64,000 nt of DNA from Sphingomonas sp. S1-29 (GCF_026167545.1 NZ_CP110678.1:989501-1053500); one strand, 5' to 3'; positions 9,104-17,349 are shown, counted from the first letter of the stretch. A program made the numbers and translations. The notes: a model not told the origin generated them from the letters alone.

Positions 9104-9360
9104 TCGAGCAGCAGCGCCGAGGGCGCGAGCGCGCTTTCCCCCAACAATGGCGCGGGTGGCGCCGCGACCGCTGCGCGCGGCGGCAGCGCGGCGCTGGCGA
9201 TCCCCACCCCCAGCGCGGCGGCCGCGGCATAGCCAGCCATGCGCGTGCCAGTGCGCCGCTCGGCGATCGCGCCGAGTACCCGCGCTTCCAAGCCATCGAG
9301 CGCAACCGGGGCTTGTGCCGCCGCGAGCCCCTGCAATCGTTCGTCCAGCATGTCGTTCAT
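9100..9360 (-). CDS. Small single-pass anti-sigma protein (CnrY-like position)
   Basis: 86 residues: an N-terminal acidic/Leu-rich cytoplasmic segment (NDMLDERLQGLAAAQAP, then LEARVLGAIAERR), one membrane helix (about 43-60), and a short Pro/Ala-rich periplasmic tail. Size, topology and place as first gene before the sensor and ECF sigma genes match CnrY-type anti-sigma factors, although the sequence itself is not diagnostic. A GGAAGA ribosome site precedes the ATG at 9360. A promoter-like motif ends 27 bases upstream. Confidence 0.75.
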   Translation of the reverse strand: MNDMLDERLQGLAAAQAPVALDGLEARVLGAIAERRTGTRMAGYAAAAALGVGIASAALPPRAAVAAPPAPLLGESALAPSALLLE

Positions 9361-9386
9361 CGCATCTTCCCGCGCCCGTCTATGCT

Positions 9387-9415
9387 CGATACGCGCGATT
9401 CTCGAAAATCCCTCA
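9387..9415 (-). promoter_or_regulatory. Putative ECF promoter for the anti-sigma/sensor/sigma/copAB operon
   Basis: Read on the minus strand: TGAGGGAT (9415-9408), 14 bases, then CGTATCG (9393-9387), about 27 bases before the start codon. Exactly the same two boxes and spacing occur on the opposite strand at 9424-9452 facing copC. Spacing and the CGTA-type -10 box fit ECF promoters. Confidence 0.7.
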
Positions 9416-9423
9416 TGCGCGAA

Positions 9424-9452
9424 TGAGGGATCGATGCCGCACCCGCGTATCG
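9424..9452 (+). promoter_or_regulatory. Putative ECF promoter for copC-copD
   Basis: TGAGGGAT (9424-9431), 14 bases, then CGTATCG (9446-9452), 25 bases before the copC ATG. It mirrors the motif at 9387-9415. The two -35-like boxes form a palindrome with perfect 9-bp arms (9408-9416 and 9423-9431) and a 6-base centre, so the two divergent promoters abut at their -35 ends. Confidence 0.7.
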
Positions 9453-9477
9453 GCTAACACGATCAATGGAGAAACCC

Positions 9478-9864
9478 ATGCGCATGTTCTCAAAGCTCAC
9501 CCTCGCGCTCGCGCTTTCGGGCGTGGCCATCGCCGCCCCCGCCGCCGCGCATCCCAAGCTGGTATCGGCAACCCCCGCAGCCGACGCCAGCGTCAAGCCG
9601 ACGACGCGGATCGTGCTGGTGTTCAGCGAGAAGCTGATGGCACCGCTATCGGGCGCCGCGCTGATCATGACCGGGATGCCCGGCATGCAGAACCACCCCG
9701 ACATGAAGATGAGCGGCGTGACCGCCAAGGTTGGCGCCGACGGCAAGTCGCTCGAACTGGTGTCGGCAAAGCCGCTGCCTGCGGGCTCCTACCGTATCGA
9801 CTGGCACGTCGTCGGCGGCGACACCCACCGGATCACCGGGCAGCATCGCTTCAACGTGGGTTGA
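9478..9864 (+). CDS. copC: Periplasmic copper-binding protein CopC
   Basis: Small exported copper carrier of 128 residues. The signal peptide is cleaved to leave a mature N-terminal His (AHPKLVSATPAADASV), the classic CopC Cu(II) ligand. A Met-rich loop (MTGMPGMQNHPDMKM) and a C-terminal GGDTHRITGQHRF supply further Met/His ligands. The ATG at 9478 is preferred to one at 9466, because the ribosome site GGAG (9468-9471) lies between them. CopD follows after three bases. Confidence 0.96.
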   Translation: MRMFSKLTLALALSGVAIAAPAAAHPKLVSATPAADASVKPTTRIVLVFSEKLMAPLSGAALIMTGMPGMQNHPDMKMSGVTAKVGADGKSLELVSAKPLPAGSYRIDWHVVGGDTHRITGQHRFNVG

Positions 9865-9867
9865 TCG

Positions 9868-10716
9868 ATGGACGGATGGGCGACGATCGCGCTGCGCTTC
9901 GCCGCCTATGCCGATCTGATGCTGCTGGCGGGGCTGGTGGTGCCGCTGGGATTGCCGCTGCCCGCCTCGGCGAAGCGGACGATCCTCGGACTGGCGGTGG
10001 CGGGCATCGTCATCGCGGTCGCGCAGTTCGGCTTTACCGCGCTGGCGATGGTGGGCGGCGATCGGGCGCTGCTCGACCCCGCCATGCTTTGGTTCCTCGC
10101 GTTCGACACCGCGATGGGGGCGGCAACCGCGGTGCGGATCGTGGCGCTGGCAGCGGTCGTGCTCGCGATTGGCCGTGCGCGACTTCGGCCATGGTTTGCC
10201 TTGATCGCGCTCGGATCGCTCGCCTGGCAAGGACATGCCGGCGCGACCGAGGCAGCGGCAGGCGTCGCGCACCGCGTGAGCGACGTCGCGCATCTGGTAG
10301 CGGGCGCGGTGTGGCTCGGCGCCCTGGTGCGGCTGCTGCGGGCAGCCGCGAATAGCGCGGTCGCCCCGACGGTGCTGCTGTCGGCGATGCGGCGCTTTTC
10401 GCCGATCGGCACCGTGATTGTCGCGGCGTTGGGAGCGAGCGGTGTGGCCGATCTGCTGCTGATTGCCGACCCCCTGGCGCTGCGCAATCCGTACGGCGCG
10501 CTGCTCGCGCTCAAGCTTGTGCTGTTCGGCGCGATGCTGTCGCTCGCCGCCGCCAATCGCTGGCGGCTGATCCCACGCCTCGCGCGCGCCCTCGACGATG
10601 GCGCCCCCGAAAGCGCAATCGCGGCAATCCGGCGCAGCCTGGCGGTCGAACTAGCGCTGGGGGTCGGCGTGCTGGGGTGCGTCGCGCTGCTGGGGACGCT
10701 CGATCCTGCCGGCTGA
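9868..10716 (+). CDS. copD: Copper homeostasis membrane protein CopD
   Basis: Polytopic inner-membrane protein of 282 residues with about eight hydrophobic helices. It contains AYADLMLLAGLVVPLG, GHAGATEAAAGVAHRVSDVAHLVAGAVWLGAL-type segments with the conserved His residues, and RFSPIGTVIV, as in CopD/PcoD. It is the usual partner of CopC in moving copper across the cytoplasmic membrane. It starts three bases after the copC stop, so it is translated from the same message. Confidence 0.95.
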   Translation: MDGWATIALRFAAYADLMLLAGLVVPLGLPLPASAKRTILGLAVAGIVIAVAQFGFTALAMVGGDRALLDPAMLWFLAFDTAMGAATAVRIVALAAVVLAIGRARLRPWFALIALGSLAWQGHAGATEAAAGVAHRVSDVAHLVAGAVWLGALVRLLRAAANSAVAPTVLLSAMRRFSPIGTVIVAALGASGVADLLLIADPLALRNPYGALLALKLVLFGAMLSLAAANRWRLIPRLARALDDGAPESAIAAIRRSLAVELALGVGVLGCVALLGTLDPAG

Positions 10717-10765
10717 GGCTGACGCGAGACCCTGAGGGAGGTCGGCCAGCGCCGGCGGATTATTG

Positions 10766-11030
10766 TCAGGAGCCGGGCTGGCCGGGCATACGCGACTGGG
10801 CGAGCGCGGTTTCGACGCGCATTAGCAATTCTTCGGGAACGAACGGCTTGGTGAGATAATCCGCCGCACCGCCACGCAGGGCAGCGGCGACGCCGTCCTC
10901 GCTCCGCCGCGCGGTCAGCATGATGACGGGCAAGCCGGCGGTGCCGGGATCATGCTTCAGCCGCGCCAGCACTTCGAAGCCCGTCAGCATCGGCATCATC
11001 GCGTCGAGCACCGCCAGATCGGGCCGATCG
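10766..11030 (-). pseudogene. Response-regulator receiver domain, N-terminus lost
   Basis: The frame reads RPDLAVLDAMMPMLTGFEVL, then PVIMLTARRSEDGVAAALRGGAADYLTKPF. This is the phospho-Asp loop through the conserved Thr and Lys of a receiver domain. The first third (the acidic pocket, alpha1 and beta2) is missing. Upstream the sequence turns abruptly into a different reading frame of other origin at about 11030. It ends with a normal-looking stop. It is a remnant of a response regulator or the C-terminal receiver of a hybrid kinase, and is not expected to work alone. Confidence 0.75.
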
Positions 11031-11540
11031 TGCCCTCGAGCGTCAGCAATTCGGCCGAATAGCCGCGCTTGGCGGCCTCGTAGCGCCCACGCAGCGCGGT
11101 CACCGCGGGCCCTCGACCACGGGCGATGGCGGCGGCGGCGCAGCAGCGGGGGCGCGATCGCCGAGCAGCCGCGCGATCGTCGCGATGACCGCGTCGACGT
11201 CGATCGGCTTGGACAGATGCGCGTTCATGCCCGCCGCCCGGCACAGCTCGGCATCCGAGGCAAAGGCGTTGGCGGTGAACGCGACGATCGGCACCGTCGC
11301 ACCCGTCCCGCCCATCGCGCGGATGCGCCGCGTCGCTCGACCCCGTCGACCACGGGCATCGATCTAGGCATCCTCGGCCACCAATATCCGCGCGCCCGAA
11401 CTCGGCTTGGCGGGTCGCATCATCGATACCTTGGGCGGCGGCACCGCGGCCGGATCGGCAATGCGCATCGGCAGGCTCAGCTGCATCCGCGTTCCCGCAG
11501 CATCGCCACCCATTAATCGCGCCAGCCGCTGGCTGATCGG
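11031..11540 (-). pseudogene. Broken hybrid histidine kinase fragments
   Basis: Several disjoint frames spell pieces of one hybrid kinase. ISQRLARLMGGD and RMQLSLPMRIAD are the end of the ATPase domain. ARILVAEDA, ending at the stop at 11364-11366, is the start of a receiver. MPVVDGVE followed, after a one-base loss, by ATRRIRAMGGTG and PIVAFTANAFASDAELCRAAGMNAHLSKPID is the rest of that receiver. A short piece, LRGRYEAAKRGYSAELLTLE, may be Hpt-like. There is at least one stop, one frameshift and one internal deletion, so this is decayed sequence. Confidence 0.78.
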
Positions 11541-12134
11541 CTGTCGCCCCAGGTGATCGGCTTGAACGTCCCCTTCGCATCGATGCGGATCACCGCGATG
11601 TCGATCTTGGGGTCGCGGCCCAGCACGCGGTCCGGCAGCTCGCGTCCGTCGGCATCTGCACCGTCACGCGATCGGCGCCCTCGACGACATGATTGTTGGT
11701 GATGACCAGCCCCGACGCATCGACGATGAACCCCGATCCCAGCGCGCTGCGCGACGGCGCCTGCGGCTGGGGCGCCCCAAGCGGCCCGCCCCGGTCGAAA
11801 CCGAAGAGCTCGCCCAGTCGATCGGCGAATTCGCTGTCGTTGCCCGCAACGCCCCGCCCGAACGGCATCGGGCCCGCCATTTGCTGCACCCGCGCATCGG
11901 GCTTGACCTCGATCTGGACGACGCTGGTGCCGACCGCTTCGACCATGTCGGACAGCGAGCTGTGGCCCCCGCCTGCGCGACCGCGGCGGGCCCGGGTGCC
12001 ACGAACTGCCCGACGATGGCTGCCCGGTCCTGGTCGGCGGCGCTCGCCCCGCCCGCAACGCCGGCTAGCGCGGTGGTGCCCAGCGCGACGGCGGCGATCA
12101 GGGGGCGAACGGTGAAGCTGCGGGGGAAGGCCAT
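11541..12134 (-). pseudogene. degP: Truncated, frameshifted DegP/HtrA-type serine protease
   Basis: It starts with a plausible signal peptide (MAFPRSFTVRPLIAAVALG) at 12134. A shift to another frame gives LSDMVEAVGTSVVQIEVK, SALGSGFIVDASGLVITNNH and VVEGADRVTVQM, that is the catalytic-His region of HtrA (NNHVV). A second shift gives GRDPKIDIAVIRIDAKG and ITWGDS. It then stops matching at about 11541 and runs straight into kinase sequence. The catalytic Ser region and both PDZ domains are gone. It is a remnant of a periplasmic protease with two frameshifts and a 3' deletion. Confidence 0.8.
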
Positions 12135-12343
12135 GGCGGTGTTCCTTTTTGGCAGCTTCGATCAACCGCTGTTGTGGGCCCGGACGATGGACCCGCGATG
12201 AGGCGAAGATGAATTCGGTGTAATCGTCGTTCATCGCGCGCGGGCTGGCGGCATCGCGGTGACGGCGGATCGGCCCGGCGAGCATCGCTTGCGTCCGTCC
12301 TGCCCTCGCGTACTAGGTCGCACGAAAACGGCAGGGACGAGTG

Positions 12344-13903
12344 ATGGGGCAAAGGGTGGCGAACCGTGTTTCGGTGGTGGGTGAGCGCTGGCCGCTGTTT
12401 TGGGCGGGCTGCGTCGCGATCGGCGCGGGGGTGCTGCTGCACCTGCCGATGCTCGCGATGGCGCACACGATGGGCAATCACCTCACCGGCATGCCGATGG
12501 ACGCGTGGATGTATCTGGGCATGGCGCTGATCGCGATCGGGGTGCCCGCGGCGATCATCGGCGCGCTGCCCAAGCACCGCCCCAATCATGACGCCAGCGC
12601 GGGCACGACGTTCGAGGCGCCCGACGACACCCCGCTGACGCGGTCGCACGCCGCGGTGCTGCTGGTGCTGACGCTGGGGCTGATCATCGACACGATGAAG
12701 CCCGCGACGCTGGGCTTCGTCCTACCCGGCATGCGCGGCGAATATGGGATCGCTAAATCGACCGCGGCGCTGCTTCCCTTCGTCGCGCTCGCAGGGACCA
12801 CGGTGGGATCGTTCATATGGGGGTGGCTCGCCGACATTTACGGCCGCCGCGTGTCGATCCTGCTGTCGACTATCCTGTTCGTTTCCACATCGATCTGCGG
12901 TGCGATGCCATCCTATGGCTGGAACCTGGTCATGTGCTTCCTGATGGGGTGCTCTGCCGGCGGCATGCTGCCCGTCGTCTATACGCTGCTGGCAGAAGTC
13001 ATGCCGCCGCGGCACCGCAGCTGGGTGCTCGTCCTGGTAGGCGGTACCGGGCTCGTCGGCGGCTATCTTGCGGCAAGCGGCGCGGCGCATCTGTTCGAGC
13101 CCTTGTTCGGATGGCGCAGCCTGTGGCTGCAGGGTTTCCCCACCGGGTTGCTGCTGCTGGCATTGGCACGCTGGATCCCCGAATCGCCACGCTTCCTGCT
13201 CGAGCGCGGGCTCCACGCCGAACTCGCCGACATGACGCGCAAGTTCGGGATCGTCCGGCGTGCGCGCCCGGCAGCGTCTGCCGACGCGCCGCCGCCCGCG
13301 ACGAACCAGCGCGAGCTGACCGCCGCACTCGTCATCACCGCGCTGTCATGGAGCTTCGTCAATTTCGGGCTGCTGCTATGGCTGCCGACTGACCTGCAGG
13401 ATCGGGGGTTCAGCGCCGAGCTCGCCAGCGGCATCATCGCCAGCTCGGCATTGGTTGCGCTGCCGACGATCATGATCGCCGCCTGGCTGTACAGCCGCTG
13501 GAGCAGCAAATGGACGTTGATCGGGACGGTACTGCTTACGCTCGCGGGACTTGCCGGCGCGCTGCTGCCCGCCGCGACGCTGGCTTGGCCGCCGCTGCTC
13601 GTTGCCGTCATCGCATTGCTGGTGGTGGGCACTAACGGGTTGATCGCGGTGCTGCTGCCCTATGCCGCCGAAAATTACGCGCTGGCGGTGCGCGGGCGTG
13701 CGACCGGTTTGATCGCCGCCAGCAGCAAGTTCGGCGGGGTCGCGGTGCAGCTCGGCGCGTTTGCCGGGTTGATCCCGACATTGGGCGGCGCGGCGGTGGC
13801 GCTGATCCTGCCGATGGGGCTTTCGGCGGCGCTGATCGCGCGTGCGGGGCGCGAAACCCGGGGCCGCAGTCTGCGCGAACTCGAAGCGGCAGCGCAACCC
13901 TAG
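12344..13903 (+). CDS. MFS transporter
   Basis: Major-facilitator permease of 519 residues. Two extra hydrophobic helices at the N-terminus (about 17-65) precede a standard twelve-helix core. The core carries the MFS signature GWLADIYGRRVSILLST between helices 2 and 3, and WIPESPRFLLERG after helix 6, a sugar/acid-transporter feature. The ATG at 12344 has AGGGA upstream; a GTG directly before it is in frame. The substrate is unknown. It is divergent from the DegP remnant and has no obvious operon partner. Confidence 0.88.
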   Translation: MGQRVANRVSVVGERWPLFWAGCVAIGAGVLLHLPMLAMAHTMGNHLTGMPMDAWMYLGMALIAIGVPAAIIGALPKHRPNHDASAGTTFEAPDDTPLTRSHAAVLLVLTLGLIIDTMKPATLGFVLPGMRGEYGIAKSTAALLPFVALAGTTVGSFIWGWLADIYGRRVSILLSTILFVSTSICGAMPSYGWNLVMCFLMGCSAGGMLPVVYTLLAEVMPPRHRSWVLVLVGGTGLVGGYLAASGAAHLFEPLFGWRSLWLQGFPTGLLLLALARWIPESPRFLLERGLHAELADMTRKFGIVRRARPAASADAPPPATNQRELTAALVITALSWSFVNFGLLLWLPTDLQDRGFSAELASGIIASSALVALPTIMIAAWLYSRWSSKWTLIGTVLLTLAGLAGALLPAATLAWPPLLVAVIALLVVGTNGLIAVLLPYAAENYALAVRGRATGLIAASSKFGGVAVQLGAFAGLIPTLGGAAVALILPMGLSAALIARAGRETRGRSLRELEAAAQP

Positions 13904-13908
13904 CGCGC

Positions 13909-14181
13909 TCAGCCCGCTTCCTCGATCGCGCCCTGCCGATCGATCAGGTCCATGAAGTTGCGTGCGGCGTCGCGTTCGCCGGCATCTTCGAACACCACGT
14001 CGAGCGCGGGCGCCGATCCGAGCATGTACAGCAACGACCACAAGGCGAAGCGTCGCGTCGGGTCGGCGGACAGCCCCAGATCGACCCGCATGCGTTCGAT
14101 CCCAGCGTCGATCGCCTCGGGCGAGACAGCCGCGAGATCGTCGGCGCCGAAATAGCGCCGGACCTGATCGTCAAACTGCAT
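13909..14181 (-). CDS. Hypothetical 90-residue protein
   Basis: Small, acidic, helical protein beginning MQFDDQVRRYFGADDL. There is no signal peptide or membrane helix, and I do not recognise the family. Start ATG at 14181 overlaps the 3' end of the upstream MFS gene by 11 bases, so it is probably co-translated with it. The open frame extends further upstream, but only inside the MFS gene. It is convergent with the larger MFS gene, with five bases between stops. Confidence 0.6.
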   Translation of the reverse strand: MQFDDQVRRYFGADDLAAVSPEAIDAGIERMRVDLGLSADPTRRFALWSLLYMLGSAPALDVVFEDAGERDAARNFMDLIDRQGAIEEAG

Positions 14182-15382
14182 GCGCGACCCCGCCGATCCG
14201 AAGCTTGCCCGCGGTCCGCCGGGCATCCCAGGTGGCGATGCCCCAGATCACCAACCCCAGCAACGCCAGGCCGCAGCCGACATAGCCGGTCGAGGTCCAG
14301 CCCCAACCCGCCGCGATCGCCAGGCCGCCGAGTAACGGGCCGATCGCATTGGCGGTATTGAACGCCGAATGGTTGAGCGCCGCCGCCAGTGCCTGCGCGT
14401 CGCCCGCCACATCCATCAGCCGCGTCTGCAGCACGGTGGCGAGCGAGGCGGAGAAACCGATCGCCAGTACGTCGAGCATGACGGTGGGAACGCGCTGCGC
14501 CGCCAGCGGAAACAACGCGAGTGCGACAGCGCTCAGCGCCAGCATCGCAGTGGCGGTCGGCACCAGCGCGCGGTCGGCGAAGCGCGGCACCACCAGGTTG
14601 CCGAGCGTCATCCCGATGCCGAAGGCGGCGAACACCAAAGGCGTCGCGAGCGCGGCCATGCCGGTCACCTCGGTCAGCGTTGATTGGAGATACGCATAGA
14701 CCGCGAACAAGCCGCCAAAGCCGATCGCACCCGTCGCCAGCGTCAGCCAGACCTGCCGGCGACCGAGCGCCCCGAGCTCGCGAAGCGGCGAGGCATCGGC
14801 GGCAACTGGGTCATCGGGGGCGTATAGCCGCACGAGCAACGCGGTCAGCAGCGCGATGGCGGCGACGATCGCAAAGCCCCAGCGCCAGCCCATCAGCTGG
14901 CCGATGGTGTTGGCCAGCGGCACGCCGATGATCGTCGCCACCGTCAGCCCGAGCATCACCCGGCCGACCGCGGTTGTCCGCTGTTCGGGGCCCATCACGC
15001 CTGCCGCGACCAGCGCGGCGATGCCGAAATAGGCGCCATGCGGCAGCCCGCTGAGAAAGCGAAAGGCCAGCATCCAACGATAGCTAGGGGCGACCGCCGA
15101 CAGTGCATTGCCGAGCGCGAAGAACAGCATCAGCGCCACGAGCAGGGCGCGCCGCCGGATCCGCGCGCTGAGCACCGCGAGCACCGGCGCACCCACCACC
15201 ACCCCGATCGCATAGGCCGAAATGATGTGCCCCGCGGTCGGCTCGTCGATGCCGAGCCCCTCGGCGACGAAGGGCAACAGGCTCATCGTCGCGAATTCGG
15301 TCGTGCCGATGGCAAAGCCGCCGGTCGCCAACGCGAGCAGCACCATCGCGGGCGCACGGGTTTTCCCTGATGTGGTCGTCAT
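14171..15382 (-). CDS. MFS transporter, DHA1/AraJ-YdhP-like efflux family
   Basis: 403 residues, twelve hydrophobic helices. Helix 1 reads LALATGGFAIGTTEFATMSL and is followed by GHIISAYAIGVVVGAPVLA and SGLPHGAYFGIAA, typical of the AraJ/YdhP/NepI drug- or sugar-efflux branch. The ATG at 15382 is used since it lies 31 bases after the preceding truncated regulator; an in-frame ATG at 15430 would run into that gene. The downstream 90-residue gene overlaps its end. Confidence 0.88.
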   Translation of the reverse strand: MTTTSGKTRAPAMVLLALATGGFAIGTTEFATMSLLPFVAEGLGIDEPTAGHIISAYAIGVVVGAPVLAVLSARIRRRALLVALMLFFALGNALSAVAPSYRWMLAFRFLSGLPHGAYFGIAALVAAGVMGPEQRTTAVGRVMLGLTVATIIGVPLANTIGQLMGWRWGFAIVAAIALLTALLVRLYAPDDPVAADASPLRELGALGRRQVWLTLATGAIGFGGLFAVYAYLQSTLTEVTGMAALATPLVFAAFGIGMTLGNLVVPRFADRALVPTATAMLALSAVALALFPLAAQRVPTVMLDVLAIGFSASLATVLQTRLMDVAGDAQALAAALNHSAFNTANAIGPLLGGLAIAAGWGWTSTGYVGCGLALLGLVIWGIATWDARRTAGKLRIGGVAHAV

Positions 15383-15413
15383 CGTCGGCAAATGGCTATG
15401 CTGCGCTGCAGCG

Positions 15414-15725
15414 TCAACCGTCGCGCGCATGTCTGCGCCCCAGTGGCCCGATCAGCTTGCGATACTCGGCTTCGGGCAAGCCATAGCATTCGCTCGCCAA
15501 CTGCTCGAGCATCGGCCGGTCGATCACGATCACCCGCCCGCGTTCGGATTTGATCAGTCCGCTGCCCTCGAGCATGTGGAGCGCGATCGCAACGCCGCTG
15601 CGCTCGGCGCTCACCATCTTCGCCATGAATTGATGCGTGAGCCGAAGCTCGTCACCGTCGATCGGGTAGTGCGCCATCGACAGCCAGCGCGCTAGGCGGA
15701 CCTCGATCCGTTGGTGCGCATTGGT
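15414..15725 (-). pseudogene. Crp/Fnr-family regulator reduced to its DNA-binding domain
   Basis: Only the C-terminal helix-turn-helix half of a Crp/Fnr regulator remains: NAHQRIEVRLARWL, ELRLTHQFMAKMVSAERSGV, then HMLEGSGLIKSERGRV. The cyclic-nucleotide-type sensor domain that should precede it is absent. Homology begins at about 15725, where a fragment of another gene on the opposite strand also begins. This looks like one end of a deletion or inversion junction. The remaining frame could in principle still make an isolated HTH protein from an internal start. Confidence 0.7.
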
Positions 15726-16194
15726 GGCGGCATTCCCATCGCCAGCCCGCACGTGCTGGCGGTGCGCGAGTTAGGGCATGCGGCTGCTGCCAAGCCGATC
15801 GCCGAATTCGACCTGGGCGAGCTCCAGGTCGAGGTGCGCACCACGCAGGATTCGGTGTTCGTGGTGGTCGTGCGCGAAGGCCGCGGCGGCGTCGCGCTGC
15901 GCGCCGCCTATGTCGTGCGCCTTCGAATGCAAGGCGCGCGCTGCAGGCGGGCGAGGATGCGCGGCTCAGCGTCACCAGCGCGCTCGGCCGCCATCTGAGT
16001 TGAACGTCGGCATCGTCTATTTCCGCGTCGACGAACCGCGCTTCGGCGACGTGCTGTACTTCCAGAACCTGACGTCGATGAACGACTATTATGGCGCGAC
16101 GGGCACCACCCCCGAAAGCATCGTCGGCGGAAGCTGGCCCGAGCTCGGTCATCTCATATTGCCGCGGGCGAACGCGACACCACATAAGCGGTGA
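15726..16194 (+). pseudogene. 5'-truncated, twice-frameshifted gene of unknown function
   Basis: Coding-like sequence passes through three frames. IASPHVLAVRELG to RAAYVVRLRM lies in frame of 15711; LQAGEDARLSVTSALGRHL lies in the frame of 15941; ELNVGIVYFRVDEPRFGD, LYFQNLTSMNDYYGATG and SIVGGSWPELG lie in the frame of 15997, stopping at 16194. Each stretch reads smoothly into the next only if bases are restored, so the gene is broken. I do not recognise the family. The 5' end is missing at the junction with the Crp remnant. Confidence 0.65.
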
Positions 16195-16361
16195 TGAACG
16201 ACCAGACCAAAGCAACGGTTACGGCAATGCTCGCCAAGGCACCCGAATGGGTCCGCACCGACCTCGCCTCGAAGGATGCAAGCGTCCGCACGCGCGCCGA
16301 GGAAACGCTTGCGGCGATGATCGCCAGCGCGCTCGAAGCGACCGACCCCGCTCCGAACTGA
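16194..16361 (+). CDS. Small protein, possibly DUF6771-type (55 aa)
   Basis: ATG at 16194 overlaps the stop of the preceding remnant (TGATG). The 55-residue product begins MNDQTKATVTAMLAKAPEWV and continues RTDLASKDASVRTRAEETLA. The pattern APEWVRxDLxSKDxxxRxRAEExLAxMI resembles short proteins that I recall as DUF6771 in sphingomonads. It is soluble, charged and helical. No function is known to me. Overlap with a broken gene suggests it was formerly translated with it. Confidence 0.6.
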   Translation: MNDQTKATVTAMLAKAPEWVRTDLASKDASVRTRAEETLAAMIASALEATDPAPN

Positions 16362-16597
16362 TTGCGCCCCGCGTATTGCGGGGCCACCGCCATATACTGA
16401 ACACGCTATGCCCGATCGTCGTTCGAGACTGAGTGATGTCGGCGTCCATTACTGTTCAGCGCGCAAGACCTTCCCGACTTCGCGGCTGCAAAAGCACCCC
16501 GCCGTTGAAGATCGTTCGACATTTCAATTGCATTCGATATGGATGTTGACAGAGTCGCTATAACAGCGATCACGATTCCATCTTATCGGAGGCCAAC

Positions 16598-17110
16598 ATG
16601 GCAGAAGACGTGCAATTGAACGCAGTGGACCTTGCAACCGAACTCACGATCGCATGGCTCGGTAACCAGAATAACCGTGCCGCTGCCGAAGACGTTCCCG
16701 CATTCCTTCGCACGATGCACGCAACCGTGATCGAGCTCGCCAATGGTGCCCCCGATGCAAACATCGAGGAACCCGCCGAGGTTGCGCCGACCGAATATGT
16801 TCCGGCGGTTTCGGTGCGTAAATCATTGGGATCGAAGGATCACATCCTTTCGATGATCGACGGCAAGCCCTACAAGACGCTACGCCGGCATCTCAATACG
16901 CACGGCATGACCCCCGAGGAATATCGCGCACGCTACAACCTGAAGGCCGATTACCCGATGGTCGCCGAAACCTATTCGGAAGCGCGCCGCGCGATGGCCA
17001 AGAAGATCGGTCTTGGCAGCAAGGGTCGCCAGGCACGCGCAGCGGCTGCGCAGGCCCCCACCGACGCCGCCAAGCCCGCACCGCGCAAGCGCACCAAGGC
17101 CGCCGGCTGA
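16598..17110 (+). CDS. MucR/Ros family transcriptional regulator without cysteines
   Basis: 170 residues with the MucR/Ros core: LATELTIAWLGNQN at the N-terminus, then YKTLRRHLNTHGMTPEEYRA and DYPMVAETYSEARRAMAKKI. Typical members use a CxxC...HxxxH zinc finger. Here the protein contains no cysteine at all, while His98 and His102 remain. Cys-free Ros homologues that fold without zinc are known in Mesorhizobium. A basic Ala/Lys-rich tail ends it. A CGGAGG ribosome site lies before ATG 16598, and the 236-base upstream gap is AT-richer than its surroundings. Confidence 0.9.
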   Translation: MAEDVQLNAVDLATELTIAWLGNQNNRAAAEDVPAFLRTMHATVIELANGAPDANIEEPAEVAPTEYVPAVSVRKSLGSKDHILSMIDGKPYKTLRRHLNTHGMTPEEYRARYNLKADYPMVAETYSEARRAMAKKIGLGSKGRQARAAAAQAPTDAAKPAPRKRTKAAG

Positions 17111-17349
17111 CCCGACTGGCGCGGGTGATCGTCCGCGCCATTCCTCTTGCAGACGCCGCGCCGACGCTACGGCGAGGCTGGCCACGCACGTTTCTGCCGC
17201 CCCCGCCGCCAACGCGATAAATTTGTTACCGGCATTTGACGGATCGCGTTCGCCTCGCGATGCTTGGAGCGATCCGGCTGCTTCGGCATCGTCCGGGCTC
17301 GCTTCGAGCCTTGCAGTCGGCGTGATCAAGTCGGGGGTGGAGATACGCC

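Noticed and set aside
8673..9305. N-terminal extension of the sigma-factor frame up to 9305
   Set aside because: This part overlaps the sensor and anti-sigma genes in another frame and is Arg/Ala-rich noise; the GTG at 8672 gives a normal-length ECF sigma.
16545..16580. TTGACA at about 16545 as a -35 box for the MucR gene
   Set aside because: The only TATAA-like match is seven bases downstream, too close for a sigma-70 promoter; no good box lies at 16-18 bases.
10717..16600. Mobile-element insertion as cause of the two decayed zones
   Set aside because: I see no transposase or integrase fragment, no terminal inverted repeats and no target duplication; plain deletion and frameshift explain what is visible.
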